A stretch of 64,000 bases of DNA from Paroceanicella profunda (GTDB taxonomy: Bacteria > Pseudomonadota > Alphaproteobacteria > Rhodobacterales > Rhodobacteraceae). Numbering within the stretch: the first letter of the stretch is position 1; each line of letters begins with the position of its first letter. A program made the position numbers and the translations under genes. The notes beneath the pieces were generated by a model, which was not told the origin of the DNA, searched no databases, and saw only the letters and a program-made list of their open reading frames with translations. This document shows positions 26,460-35,529 of this stretch, piece by piece. Location: contig NZ_CP040822.1 in NCBI RefSeq assembly GCF_005887635.2, forward strand, positions 62,001 through 126,000, read 5' to 3'.

Positions 26460-27238
26460 GTGCCGTAGCTCCGCACCAGGGCGCCGGCGAGCAGGCTCCA
26501 GCCGTCGGCGAGCACGAAGAAGCCCAGCTTGAAGGGCAGGGAGACCACTGCGGGCGGCACCATCATCATTCCCATCGACATCAGGATCGAGGCGACGGCG
26601 AGGTCGATCACCAGGAAGGGCAGGAACACCAGGAAGCCGACCTCGAAGCCGCGGGTGACTTCGGAGAGCAGGAAGGCGGGCACCAGAACGCCGAAGCTGA
26701 CCGGCGCGTCCGGCGCGGTCTGCGCCAGGCGCTCGGGGGCGGCGGCGCGCATTTCGGCGACGGTGTCCGGGTCGACCCGCCCCTCCATGAACCGGCGGAA
26801 GGGCAGGGCGGTGGCCTGCAGGGCGGCCTCGGGTTCGACCGTGCCTTCGAGCAGCGGGGATACCCCGCTCTCCCAGGCCTCGGTGAAGACCGGTTCCATC
26901 ACGAACCAGGTGAGAAACAGCGCGAGGCTCACGATCAGCATGTTGGGCGGCGCCTGCTGGACGCCGACCGCCTGGCGCAGGATCGAGAGCACCGTGACGA
27001 TGAAGGGAAAGCAGGTCACCATGATGGCGATGCCCGGCGCGAGGCTCAGCAGCGTGACGATGGCGAAGAGCTGGATCGCCCGGCCGGTCAGCGAGGCGCC
27101 CTCCGCCCCTTCCGCGCCGAGATCGAGGGTGAACTGCTGGGCCGCGGCGGGCCCGGCGAGCAGCAGAAGCGCCAGGGTGCCGAGCAGCACTGCCCGCCCG
27201 GCCGGGAGCGGGCGGGGGCAGGAGGGGTCAGATGCCAT
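26456..27238 (-). CDS. fliP: Flagellar export gate protein FliP
   Basis: A 260-residue membrane protein, the main subunit of the export-gate core with FliQ and FliR. It has an N-terminal signal segment ending LLLLAGPAAAQ, the conserved FPFIVTVLSILRQAVGVQQAPPN, and the C-terminal VLVPAFLLSEVTRGFEVGF and SMGMMMVPPAVVSLPFKL. The ATG at 27238 is chosen over one 51 bp upstream, because that stretch lies inside fliN. The gene overlaps the fliN stop by 11 bp and fliG by 4 bp. Confidence 0.95.
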   Translation of the reverse strand: MASDPSCPRPLPAGRAVLLGTLALLLLAGPAAAQQFTLDLGAEGAEGASLTGRAIQLFAIVTLLSLAPGIAIMVTCFPFIVTVLSILRQAVGVQQAPPNMLIVSLALFLTWFVMEPVFTEAWESGVSPLLEGTVEPEAALQATALPFRRFMEGRVDPDTVAEMRAAAPERLAQTAPDAPVSFGVLVPAFLLSEVTRGFEVGFLVFLPFLVIDLAVASILMSMGMMMVPPAVVSLPFKLGFFVLADGWSLLAGALVRSYGT

Positions 27239-27554
27239 TCGAGAGATCTTCGATTTCCGTGAGACGCACGCCGAGCCGGCCGCTGTCACCGTCCATTTCC
27301 TGCAGTTCGCCGCGCGCGATCAGCCGCTCGCCGATGTAGATCTCCACCGGGTCCTCGATCTTGCTGTCGAGCGGCAGCACCGAGTCGCGGCGCAGGTTCA
27401 CCAGTTCGCTCACCAGCGGCCGGGCCTTGCCTACCGAGATGATCACCTCGATCGGCACGCCGAGCACCGCGCTCGAGCGGCGCCGGTTCTGCGCCGGCTC
27501 GGTGGTCTTGGCTGGCACGCCCGCGTCCGGGGTGAGGTCGTCCTGATCATCCAT
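27228..27554 (-). CDS. fliN: Flagellar motor switch protein FliN
   Basis: A 108-residue C-ring protein: a short acidic N-terminus, then the SpoA domain (LGVPIEVIISVGKARPLVSEL, DPVEIYIGERLIARGEL, LGVRLTEIEDLS). It binds FliM and FliH and helps dock the export ATPase complex. The ATG at 27554 lies inside the end of fliH (8-bp overlap). Confidence 0.94.
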   Translation of the reverse strand: MDDQDDLTPDAGVPAKTTEPAQNRRRSSAVLGVPIEVIISVGKARPLVSELVNLRRDSVLPLDSKIEDPVEIYIGERLIARGELQEMDGDSGRLGVRLTEIEDLSNGI

Positions 27555-28164
27555 GGGTCTGTTTCCTTGTGTCCTCGGCCGGGGGGGCTTCGGCGAGGAA
27601 CCGGTCCACCGCCGTGAGGGCTCCGGCCATGCTGGCCTCGAGATCGATCTCGTCGAAGCCCGAGGCCCAGACGATGCGGGCCTCCAGTGCCCGGCGTTCC
27701 GGATCGGGACGGATGTCGACGCCCGGCGCGAGCGTGCTGCGCAGCCGCTCGGCCATTTCGGGGGCAACGAGGATGGCCACCCGCTCCTGCGGGGCATGGC
27801 GCAGCGCCGCGTCGAGCCGGTCGGCGATTTCATGGGCGAGCCCCGCCCGGGCCAGGGCCGGGCTGATCGCGGCGGCGAAGGAGCGGATCAGCGGGTGGAG
27901 CGCGCGCAGCACCGCCGAGCGCGCCTCCTGCCCGCCGATGTCGTGGTCTGCCAGCGCTTCGGAGATCTGGCCGAGCAGCATCCGCAGCTCGGCATCGCCC
28001 GCCGCCATGGCCGCGGCCGCCCCCTCCTCGTAGCCGCGGGCATGGGCCTCGCTGCGCGCCCTGGTGAGGGCACGTTCCATCTCGGCGGTGTCGACGGTGG
28101 GGCGCGGGGCCGGGCGCGGCGCGGCGGCGGAGAAGTTTTCCAGGGACATCACGGCCTGTCTCAT
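27547..28164 (-). CDS. fliH: FliH-type regulator of the export ATPase
   Basis: A 205-residue, Ala-rich, largely helical protein in the place of FliH, between fliF and fliN. The central GYEEGAAAAMAAGDAEL segment and the C-terminal domain (VAILVAPEMAERL, EARIVWASGFDEIDLEAS) resemble the FliH/HrpE family. It would hold FliI dimers and link them to FliN. The start overlaps the fliF stop (ATGA). Identification rests partly on position. Confidence 0.78.
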   Translation of the reverse strand: MRQAVMSLENFSAAAPRPAPRPTVDTAEMERALTRARSEAHARGYEEGAAAAMAAGDAELRMLLGQISEALADHDIGGQEARSAVLRALHPLIRSFAAAISPALARAGLAHEIADRLDAALRHAPQERVAILVAPEMAERLRSTLAPGVDIRPDPERRALEARIVWASGFDEIDLEASMAGALTAVDRFLAEAPPAEDTRKQTHG

Positions 28165-29750
28165 GCGGCATCCTCGCCCGGTTCACGGGTCTCCAGCCAG
28201 TTGCGCAACAGCAGCGTCGCCTCTTCCGAACGCTCGGCGATGGCCTCGCGCAGGGTGAGCAGGCGCGCTTCGGATTCGGGGGTGGGCCCGAGCACCTGCT
28301 GGGCGGCCTCCAGCGAGGCCGCGAGTTCCTCGGGGTTGATCATGCCCTGGCCGTCCTCCAGGGCATCCCCATCGGCCTGCGTGAGGGCCACGGGCGGGGC
28401 GGCGAGCATCGGGCGCAGCACGAAGAGCCCGAGCAGCAGGGCCACGCCGGCCAGCACGCCGAGCTGGATCAGCGTCATCGCGTTCACCGCGAAGAGGTCG
28501 AACACTCCGGCTTCGGCGCGGGTGCCGAGCACCGGCTCGGGGGAGAATTCGAGGCTGTCGATGGTCACCACGTCGCCGCGGGCCTCGTCGAAGCCGACCG
28601 CGGAGCGGACCAGTTCGCCCAGGGCCACGAGTTCGGCCTCCGGGCGCTGGGTCCAGGTGGTGGTGCCGTCCGCCGCGGTGGTGGTGAGGCCGTCCACCAG
28701 CACCGCGACCGAGAGCCGGCGCACGTCTCCGGGCATGCGCACGCGCTCGCGGCGCACTTCGGAGACCTCGAAATTCGAGCGCCCGCGGGTCTCGGAGCTG
28801 GAGCGTTTCGAGGTCTGCCCGCCCTGGCCGGCCTGGGCCGGGTCCGGGAGCTGGGAGGCGACGGTGACGCCGCCGGGCCCGTTGCCTTCGGAGGATTCGC
28901 TCTTCTCGCTGGTCTCCTCGGCGATGGCGACACGGCTGGCCGGATCGATCACCCGCTCGGAGACGGTCTCGCTCTCCATCACCGTGTCCACGGTGACCTC
29001 GACCACTGCCTTGCCGTCTCCGACACGCGCGGCGAGCAGGCGTTCGAGCTTGGCGCGCAGCTCCTCGGCGCGGCCGGTGCCGGAGAGGTCCTTCACCTGG
29101 GCGGGCGCATCGTCTCCGGCCGCGAGGATCACGCCGGCGACCGAATCGATCACCGTCACGTTGTCCGGGTTGAGCCCGGCCACGGCGGAGGCGACGAGAT
29201 AGCGTGCGGCCCGTGCCTGGGTCTCGTCGACGGTGCCGCCGCCGGAGGTGAGAATCACCGAGGCCGTGGGCGCCTTGTCGCGCTCGAAGGGCCGGCGGAC
29301 CGGGTTGGCGATATGCACCCGCGCCGCCCGCATGCCCGGGGCGGCGAGCAGCGTGCGGGCAAGCTCGCCCTCCTTCGCGCGCCAGTAGGTGGCGTCGAAC
29401 ATCTCCGCCGTGGTGCCGAAGCCCGACAGCCCGTCCAGCAGCTCGTACCCGGCGATTCCCGTGGCCGGCAGGTTTTCCGAGGCGAGGCCGAGCCGCACCC
29501 TGTCCCGTTCGTCCGTGGGCACGTAGATGGCCTGCCCCCGCAGTTCATAGGGCACGCCTTTCTGTTCCAGCGAGGTGATCACCTCGGCGGCGGCACGGGG
29601 CTCCAGCCCCGCGTAGAGGAGCGCCATGGAGGGCGCACTTGCGAGACGCGCGAGAGCGATGACGACGGCGACGGTCGCCAGACCCGCCAGAATCGCCAGG
29701 ATTCGCTTGCGCGCATCCATCTCCTTCCAGAGTGAGGCCAGTCGGTCCAA
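28161..29750 (-). CDS. fliF: Flagellar MS-ring protein FliF
   Basis: A 529-residue protein forming the membrane base of the motor. The N-terminal helix is about residues 17-39; then come the YscJ-like domains (ALLYAGLEPRAAAEVITSLEQ), a beta-rich middle, a second helix near 425-450 and the C-terminal FliG-binding tail (LLRNWLETREPGEDAA). The start is TTG at 29750: the conserved LASLWKEMDARKRI lies at the very N-terminus, the in-frame ATG at 29720 would delete it, and a stop lies five codons upstream. The ribosome site is weak. First gene of the minus-strand unit. Confidence 0.93.
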   Translation of the reverse strand: MDRLASLWKEMDARKRILAILAGLATVAVVIALARLASAPSMALLYAGLEPRAAAEVITSLEQKGVPYELRGQAIYVPTDERDRVRLGLASENLPATGIAGYELLDGLSGFGTTAEMFDATYWRAKEGELARTLLAAPGMRAARVHIANPVRRPFERDKAPTASVILTSGGGTVDETQARAARYLVASAVAGLNPDNVTVIDSVAGVILAAGDDAPAQVKDLSGTGRAEELRAKLERLLAARVGDGKAVVEVTVDTVMESETVSERVIDPASRVAIAEETSEKSESSEGNGPGGVTVASQLPDPAQAGQGGQTSKRSSSETRGRSNFEVSEVRRERVRMPGDVRRLSVAVLVDGLTTTAADGTTTWTQRPEAELVALGELVRSAVGFDEARGDVVTIDSLEFSPEPVLGTRAEAGVFDLFAVNAMTLIQLGVLAGVALLLGLFVLRPMLAAPPVALTQADGDALEDGQGMINPEELAASLEAAQQVLGPTPESEARLLTLREAIAERSEEATLLLRNWLETREPGEDAA

Positions 29751-29830
29751 GGCAGGGTGCTCTCATTGCTAATCGCCTGAAGGGCCGTTCTGGCCCCCCT
29801 TCGCCTGGGGGGATATTCGCTGCCGCACAC

Positions 29831-29845
29831 TTAACATTAAGTTAG
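29831..29845 (+). promoter_or_regulatory. CtrA-like box between fliF and fliL
   Basis: TTAA-CATTAAG-TTAG, one mismatch from the CtrA consensus TTAA-N7-TTAA, with an extra internal TTAA. It lies 51 bp ahead of fliL and 80 bp ahead of divergent fliF, so it could serve both operons. A CCCCCC/GGGGGG hairpin (29794-29812) lies in the fliF leader. CtrA control of early flagellar operons is established in Caulobacter and known in Rhodobacteraceae; binding here is inferred. Confidence 0.6.
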
Positions 29846-29896
29846 TCCCTGCCGCGCTAGATGGGCCCATCGATCACTGGTTCCCGAGGATGCGCG

Positions 29897-30421
29897 ATGA
29901 GCGATGCGACGATGGATGCGGAGGCCGTGGCGGAGGGCGCGTCCGACGCCGACGCCGCGCCGAAGAAGAAGGGCAAGGGTCTGCTCATCGGGCTCGTGGC
30001 CGCGGTGCTCTTCGGGGCGGGGGGCTTCTACGCCACCTTCTCGGGCATGGTGTCGCTGCCCTTCGGCGGCGGGGAGGCCGGCCATGCGGCGCCCGGGGAG
30101 CCGGTGCCCGAGCCGCTCTCGCCCATGGCTTTCCTGCCGCTGGGGGACATCGTCATCACCCTCGGCGCCCCGGCGGGGGCGCGGCAGCTGCAGTTCACCA
30201 GCCAGGTCGAGGTGAATCCCGATTACCGCGCCGATGTGGAGCTCTTGCAGCCGCGGATGCTCGACGTGGTCAACACCTATCTGCGCGCCGTCGAGCTGCG
30301 CGACCTCGCGGATCCCGCCGCGATGGGGCGGATTCGCGCCCAGTTGCTGCGCCGCATCCAGATCGTCACCGGCGAGGGCCGGGTGCGCGACCTGCTGATC
30401 ACCAACTTCGTGCTGAACTGA
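29897..30421 (+). CDS. fliL: Flagellar basal-body-associated protein FliL
   Basis: A 174-residue single-pass inner-membrane protein that surrounds the stator. A charged cytoplasmic start with KKKGKG leads into the membrane helix LLIGLVAAVLFGAGGFYATF, followed by a periplasmic domain with FLPLGDIVITLG and the typical end VRDLLITNFVLN. The ATG at 29897 is preferred to an in-frame ATG 36 bp upstream. First gene of the long plus-strand operon that also carries motA. Confidence 0.92.
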   Translation: MSDATMDAEAVAEGASDADAAPKKKGKGLLIGLVAAVLFGAGGFYATFSGMVSLPFGGGEAGHAAPGEPVPEPLSPMAFLPLGDIVITLGAPAGARQLQFTSQVEVNPDYRADVELLQPRMLDVVNTYLRAVELRDLADPAAMGRIRAQLLRRIQIVTGEGRVRDLLITNFVLN

Positions 30422-30461
30422 GGCGCCGCATGCCCGGCGGCAGAGACCCGAGGAGAGTGCC

Positions 30462-31295
30462 ATGGCGCTGATCGCCGACGGATTGATGATCGTGGCCTCG
30501 CTGGTCGCGGCGATCTACTGCATCGTGCTGTCGAGCCGTGTGCGCGGCCTCACGAACCTCGACCAGGGGCTCGGCGCGGCCATTGCCGGGCTCTCGCGCC
30601 AGGTCGACGGCATGCAGGGGGCGCTGGAGCAGGCCAAGCGGGCCTCCGGCGCCTCGGTGCGCGAATTGCGCGAGATGACGGCCAGGGCGGAATCCGCCGC
30701 GGGCCGGCTGGAGCTGCTGCTCGCCGCCCTGCACACCGATGACGCGGCACGCCCGATCCCCTCCGACCTGCGCGCCACCGCCCGGGCGGCGGCCGCCGCG
30801 GCCCCCGTCACCGCACCTGCCGAGACCGCCCCCCCCGTCGCCGCGGCGCCCCCGCCGATGGAGGAGGCGCCGGCCGCATCCTGGCAGGCGGAGCCCGGAC
30901 GACCCGCCGGGGCCTTCTCCGGGGATCCCGGGCCCGACCCCGAACCGGATGCTGAACCGGAGCCGGACGTTGCCGCGGATGTCGGGCCCCCGCCGGCCCC
31001 CCTGGCGGAGGAGGAACCTTCCCCGCCCGCTCCGCTGGCCGCGGAAATGGCGGACGCGCTGCCCGAGCCCGAAATTGCTCCCGAGCCCGAGCCCGAGCCC
31101 GAGCCCGAGATCCTTCCCGACCCCCCGGGCGGCGAGCGCCCGGCACCGGCCTCCAAAACCTCGGACAGGATGGAGGAAAGCGAGGAGGGCGAGCTGGCAC
31201 TTGCGCCGCCGCCCCCCCGGCCCGCTCCCGGGTCTCCCGCCGCCGAGAGCCTGCGCACTGCCCTTCGTGACCTTCTGGGAAGGAGAGAGACATGA
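30462..31295 (+). CDS. DUF6468/PflI-like bitopic membrane protein
   Basis: A 277-residue protein with one N-terminal membrane helix (IADGLMIVASLVAAIYCIVL), a coiled-coil segment to about residue 90 and a long Pro/Glu/Ala-rich tail containing a repeated Glu-Pro tract. It resembles the DUF6468 proteins encoded next to fliL in alphaproteobacteria; the Caulobacter flagellar-positioning protein PflI has a similar shape and context. A role in flagellar placement or stator support is inferred from this. It overlaps the MotE-like gene by 4 bp. Confidence 0.68.
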   Translation: MALIADGLMIVASLVAAIYCIVLSSRVRGLTNLDQGLGAAIAGLSRQVDGMQGALEQAKRASGASVRELREMTARAESAAGRLELLLAALHTDDAARPIPSDLRATARAAAAAAPVTAPAETAPPVAAAPPPMEEAPAASWQAEPGRPAGAFSGDPGPDPEPDAEPEPDVAADVGPPPAPLAEEEPSPPAPLAAEMADALPEPEIAPEPEPEPEPEILPDPPGGERPAPASKTSDRMEESEEGELALAPPPPRPAPGSPAAESLRTALRDLLGRRET

Positions 31296-31879
31296 GCCGC
31301 CCCCGCCGCCAGGCCGCGCCACGCGCGCTGATGCTCGTCGCCGTGTGTTTCGGCGGCTCGCTGGCCCTGCGCCTCACCGAACACGGCGAGGTGATCGCCG
31401 CGGAGCTTTCGGGACATGGCGAGGAGACTGTGGCCGGCGCCCCGGCCGTGACACCGGGCTGCAGCCCCGATCCGGGCGCCAACGACCTTCTGGCCGCGAT
31501 CCGTGACCGGGAGGCCCAGCTCGAGGCGCGCGAATCCGAACTGGCCGGGCGCGAACAGATGCTCAGCGTGGCCCGGGCCAAGATCGAGGAACAGATCGCC
31601 TCGCTCGAGGATGCCGAGCGCCGCCTCGCCGACACGCTCTCCATTGCCGACAAGGCGGCCGAGCAGGACGTGGCCCGGCTGGTCTCGGTCTACGAGACGA
31701 TGAACCCCAAGGCCGCGGCGCAGATCTTCGCGACCATGGACGTGAGCTTCGCCGCCGGCTTCCTCACCCGCATGCGCCCGGAAAGCGCCGCGGCGATTCT
31801 CGCCGGCATCGATGCGGACCGCGCCTATGCGATCTCCGCCACCATGGCCGGGCGCAATGCCCGCGCCCCCACCCAGTAG
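31292..31879 (+). CDS. MotE-family flagellar protein (MgtE N-domain type)
   Basis: A 195-residue protein with an N-terminal hydrophobic segment (APRALMLVAVCFGGSLAL), a coiled coil over about residues 75-120, and a C-terminal MgtE_N-like helical unit (YETMNPKAAAQIFATMDVS, MRPESAAAILAGIDAD). Such proteins occur beside alphaproteobacterial motility genes; MotE of Sinorhizobium is a periplasmic chaperone for MotC. A stator-related role is inferred from position ahead of motA. Confidence 0.8.
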   Translation: MSRPRRQAAPRALMLVAVCFGGSLALRLTEHGEVIAAELSGHGEETVAGAPAVTPGCSPDPGANDLLAAIRDREAQLEARESELAGREQMLSVARAKIEEQIASLEDAERRLADTLSIADKAAEQDVARLVSVYETMNPKAAAQIFATMDVSFAAGFLTRMRPESAAAILAGIDADRAYAISATMAGRNARAPTQ

Positions 31880-31920
31880 GGACTGGATGGGCCTGCGCTT
31901 CGCAGTTTCTTAACCCCGGC

Positions 31921-31962
31921 GGGCCGATACTCGGCCCGGTCAGGATCAGGCGGGAAACCCGC
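31921..31962 (+). terminator. Two hairpins before motA
   Basis: GGGCCGA-TAC-TCGGCCC (31921-31937) and GCGGG-AAA-CCCGC (31950-31962) lie in the 115-bp gap between the MotE-like gene and motA. They may attenuate read-through or protect the processed motA message. A poor CtrA-type match (TTAAC at 31910) lies just upstream. Confidence 0.35.
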
Positions 31963-31994
31963 TCCATAATCCCTCAGCAACCGGGAGAAGCCCA

Positions 31995-32864
31995 GTGATC
32001 GGAATCATCGGGATCGTGGTCATCCTTGTCATGGTCTTCGGGGGCTACATCGCGGCCGGGGGCAAGATGGCGATCATCATCCATGCCCTGCCCTTCGAGA
32101 TGATCATCATCGGGGGGGCGGCGGTGGGAGCGTTCATCATCTCCAATGACGGTGCGGCCGTGAAGCAGACGCTCAAGGACATGGGCAAGGTCTTCAAGGG
32201 CGTGCGCTGGAAGGGCCAGGACTTTCAGGATCTGCTCTGCCTGCTCTTCGAGCTGATCAAGATCGCCCGTCAGAACCCTGTCGAGCTCGAAGGCCATATC
32301 GAGAACCCGCATGAATCGGCGATCTTCGGGAAATACCCCAAGATCCAGCACGACCATGCCGCCGTGGACATGATCTGCGACACGTTCCGCAACGCCACGA
32401 TGAACTATGACGACCCGAACCAGGTCGAGGAGGTTCTCGACAAGCAGCTCGACGCGGAAAAGCACCACGCCCTGCATTCCAGCCACGCCATGCAGCAGAT
32501 CGCCGACGGCCTTCCGGCGCTGGGCATCGTCGCCGCGGTGCTGGGCGTCATCAAGACCATGGCCTCGATCGACCAGCCCCCGGCCGTGCTGGGCGGGCTG
32601 ATCGGCGGCGCCCTGGTCGGCACCTTTCTCGGCGTGTTCCTGGCCTACGGCATCATGGGGCCCTTCGCGGCCAAGGTGAAGACCGTCTGCGAGGCCGATC
32701 ACCAGTTCTACGTCCTGATCCGCGAAGTGCTGGTGGCCAACCTGCACAACCACGCCCCCAACATCTGCATCGAGGTCGGCCGGCAGAACACGCCGCATTC
32801 GGTGCGTCCGAGCTTCAATGCCATGGATGAGGCGCTGCGCAACACCAAGGGGGCGGCTGCATGA
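31995..32864 (+). CDS. motA: Flagellar stator protein MotA
   Basis: A 289-residue four-helix stator subunit. It has the family N-terminus IGIIGIVVILVMVFGGYIAAGG, a large cytoplasmic loop, and helices 3-4 (GLPALGIVAAVLGVIKTMASI and LVGTFLGVFLAYGIMGPFAA) with the conserved prolines. The start is GTG at 31995 with GGGAGA about 7 bp upstream; motB also uses GTG, which may hold both stator proteins at a matching level. The stop overlaps the next gene (ATGA). Confidence 0.95.
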   Translation: MIGIIGIVVILVMVFGGYIAAGGKMAIIIHALPFEMIIIGGAAVGAFIISNDGAAVKQTLKDMGKVFKGVRWKGQDFQDLLCLLFELIKIARQNPVELEGHIENPHESAIFGKYPKIQHDHAAVDMICDTFRNATMNYDDPNQVEEVLDKQLDAEKHHALHSSHAMQQIADGLPALGIVAAVLGVIKTMASIDQPPAVLGGLIGGALVGTFLGVFLAYGIMGPFAAKVKTVCEADHQFYVLIREVLVANLHNHAPNICIEVGRQNTPHSVRPSFNAMDEALRNTKGAAA

Positions 32865-35512
32865 GTGTGCAGGTCCGCTCCGGACACGGGCCGGCGCCCT
32901 CTCCGGGCCCGCAGGCCGCCGGGCTTCGGGCCCGCGCCGCGGCCCTGGCATGGTCGGTCCTGCTGCCGGCGCTGGTGCTCTGTGCGCTGATCCTGCCGGC
33001 GGCGGCCCAGGCCCCCCTGCTGCTGCGCGCCGGCGATCAGAGCCGGATGTCGCGCCTCGTGCTCGACCTGCCGCCGGGCACGCCCTGGTCCACGGACCAG
33101 GACGGGCGCACGGTCATGGTCCGCTTCCCGGGCATCGCGCTGGACTTCGACACCCGCGCCATCTTCCCCGACCGGCGGGCAAGCCGGGTGCTCTCGGCCC
33201 AGGTCCGCAACGAAGTGACCGGGACCATCCTGTTCCTGACCCTGGCCTGTGACTGCACGGCCGAGAGCTTCGCGCTCGGCCCGCGCAAGCTGATCATCGA
33301 CGTGCGCGACCGCACCAGCCCGAAGGACGCGGCCGAGGCGCCGCGTGCGCCCGAGGGCCGCGTCGAAGGCAACGTCGCGGCCGAAGCGCCGTCCCGCGAG
33401 GCACCGCCGGCCGGGGCCGCACCTGCTGCGCGCACGGCGGCTGCTCCGGAGGCACAGGCCCCCGCCGGCACCGCTCCCTCCGCGCAGGCCCCGGCGCCGC
33501 CTCCGCCAGCAGGCGCGGCCCCGCCCGCGGATCCGGCTGCCGCACTGGCCCATGCGCCGGACGGCGATGTCCCGGTTCCGACCCCCATGCCCCGCCCCGA
33601 AACCCGGCCGGCCCTGAAAGGCGACGATCTCGCCGCCATCGAGGCGGCCCGCAGCCGGCTGATGGAAAAGCTCGCCCGCGCGGCGGAGCAGGGCCTGGTC
33701 GAATTCCGGACCCCCGAGGCCGGCGCCGAGGCTGCGGAGGGCCAGGCCCCGTCTGCGGCCGCAGCGGCCGAGGCAGAGCCCGGCATGCCGGAGGAGACGG
33801 CCGGGGCCGACGGGGCGGACCAGCCGGCAGACGCGGCGCAGGCCACGGAGGGACCCGCGGCCGCCCCTTCTCCGGAGGATGGCCCTGCTCTCACGGTCAC
33901 CACCGCGCGCGAGCGGGACCGGGCCGCGGACACGGAGGGTGCCGCCCCGCCACCGCCCTACTGCCTGCCCGAGGAAGCGCTCGACATCACCTCCTGGGCC
34001 AGCAGCGAGCCCGTCGTCACCCAGATCGCGGAGGCGCGTGCCGGGTTGATCGGCGAATTCGACCGCCCCGATCCGGAGGCGGTGAGCCGGCTCGTGCGGC
34101 TCTACATCCACTACGGATTCGGGCTCGAGGCCCAGGATCTGCTGGACAACATGGGCACCCAGATCCCGCGCAGTGCCCTGCTGCGCGACCTGGCCCGGGT
34201 GGTCGAGGGCGGCACGCCCCTGCCGGACGGGCCGCTGGCCCTGCAGGTCGGCTGCCCGGGCCGGGCCGGGTTCTGGGGGTTGCTCGCGGCCACGGACCCG
34301 GAGACCGGCACGGTGCCGCCCGGGATCCCCGTGCCCGACACCACGACGCTGCGGGATGTATTCTCGGAATTCCCCGCCGTGCCGCGCCGGCTGCTCGGGC
34401 CGCGCATGGCGCTCGGTCTGCTGGACCTGGGGCGGGAAGCCGATGCCGGGCTCGTGCTGTCGCTCACCGCCGTTCACCCCGGCGATCCCGGCGATGCCTA
34501 TGAATACGCCCGGGCCAAGCTGCTCGAGGCGCAGGGGGCGCCGGAGGCCGCCGAGGTGATCTATCGCCAGCTCATCGACGACAACCGCCCCAATGCGCCG
34601 GCCGCGATGATCGCCCTCACCGAGAGCCGGCTGCAACGCGGCCTGCCCCCGCCGGGCGCGATGGCCGCCGATCTCGCCGGCCAGGCCCGGCAGGTCCGGC
34701 GCACCGAGCAGGGTCGCCGGCTGGAGGCTGCCGAAATCGAGGCGCGGGCTGCCAGTGGCGAACTGGACCGGGCGTTGCGCCTGATCGCCGACGATCTGGC
34801 CGAGACGCCGGGGCGCGGGGCCGAACTGCGCGAGGCGGCCGCGCGGGTTCTGGCCCGCAGCCGGGCGCCGGAGGCGGATCCGGCGAGCTATGCCGCGGCC
34901 GTCCTTGCGCATCGTACCCTGCTCTCCGAGGGGCCCGAGGCCGACCCTGCGCGGCTGATCGTGGCCGATGAGCTCACCCGCATCGGGCTGCCCAATGCGG
35001 CGCTCGACATCCTCGGCCCCACGCTGTCGCGCGGCGCACCCGAGGCCCGGCTTGCCGCTGCCCGCGCGCATGACCTGCTCGGCGAATCCACCCCGACCCT
35101 CGACCTGCTCGAGGGCATGGCCGGCCCGGATGTGGCCCGATTGCGCGCTGCCGCCCTCGCCCGGAGGCAGGATTATGCCGGCGCCCGCATCGCGCTCGCC
35201 GGCGCGGGAGACCGCCAGCGCGAAGCGACCCTGGCCTTCGCGGCGGGGGACTGGGCGGCCGCGCTGGAGGCACCGGACCCGGTTGCCCGGACCATGGCCG
35301 CCTATATGGCCGGCCTCGGCCCCGAGGCCGCCAACCTGCCCGGCGCGGCGGATGTCGCGGCGCCGCTCGCCGCCTTCCTCGCCACGCCCGTGCCCGAAGA
35401 CGAGATCAGCCTCGCCGGCGCCCGCCAGACCATCGACCTGTCGCGCAGCGCCCGCGCCCTCATCACCGAGACCCTCGGTCTCCCGCCGCCCGCCCAGGCG
35501 CCGGGTGGCTGA
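32861..35512 (+). CDS. Large exported protein with AMIN-like N-domain and TPR-type C-region
   Basis: An 883-residue protein of unknown function, translationally coupled to motA. An N-terminal hydrophobic segment (LLPALVLCALILPAAAQA) suggests export or anchoring. Residues about 55-150 look like an AMIN-type beta domain (SRLVLDLPPGTPWST ... KLIIDVRD), a fold that binds peptidoglycan or secretin partners in other proteins. An Ala/Pro-rich linker follows to about 370, then helical TPR-like repeats to the end. It might help stator or ring assembly through the cell wall. Function is inferred from context only. Confidence 0.6.
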   Translation: MSVQVRSGHGPAPSPGPQAAGLRARAAALAWSVLLPALVLCALILPAAAQAPLLLRAGDQSRMSRLVLDLPPGTPWSTDQDGRTVMVRFPGIALDFDTRAIFPDRRASRVLSAQVRNEVTGTILFLTLACDCTAESFALGPRKLIIDVRDRTSPKDAAEAPRAPEGRVEGNVAAEAPSREAPPAGAAPAARTAAAPEAQAPAGTAPSAQAPAPPPPAGAAPPADPAAALAHAPDGDVPVPTPMPRPETRPALKGDDLAAIEAARSRLMEKLARAAEQGLVEFRTPEAGAEAAEGQAPSAAAAAEAEPGMPEETAGADGADQPADAAQATEGPAAAPSPEDGPALTVTTARERDRAADTEGAAPPPPYCLPEEALDITSWASSEPVVTQIAEARAGLIGEFDRPDPEAVSRLVRLYIHYGFGLEAQDLLDNMGTQIPRSALLRDLARVVEGGTPLPDGPLALQVGCPGRAGFWGLLAATDPETGTVPPGIPVPDTTTLRDVFSEFPAVPRRLLGPRMALGLLDLGREADAGLVLSLTAVHPGDPGDAYEYARAKLLEAQGAPEAAEVIYRQLIDDNRPNAPAAMIALTESRLQRGLPPPGAMAADLAGQARQVRRTEQGRRLEAAEIEARAASGELDRALRLIADDLAETPGRGAELREAAARVLARSRAPEADPASYAAAVLAHRTLLSEGPEADPARLIVADELTRIGLPNAALDILGPTLSRGAPEARLAAARAHDLLGESTPTLDLLEGMAGPDVARLRAAALARRQDYAGARIALAGAGDRQREATLAFAAGDWAAALEAPDPVARTMAAYMAGLGPEAANLPGAADVAAPLAAFLATPVPEDEISLAGARQTIDLSRSARALITETLGLPPPAQAPGG

Positions 35513-35529
35513 CCGGAAGGAGCCGGACC

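Noticed and set aside
31899..31914. TTCG-N7-TTAAC upstream of motA as a CtrA site
   Set aside because: One good half-site only; the other keeps just TT.
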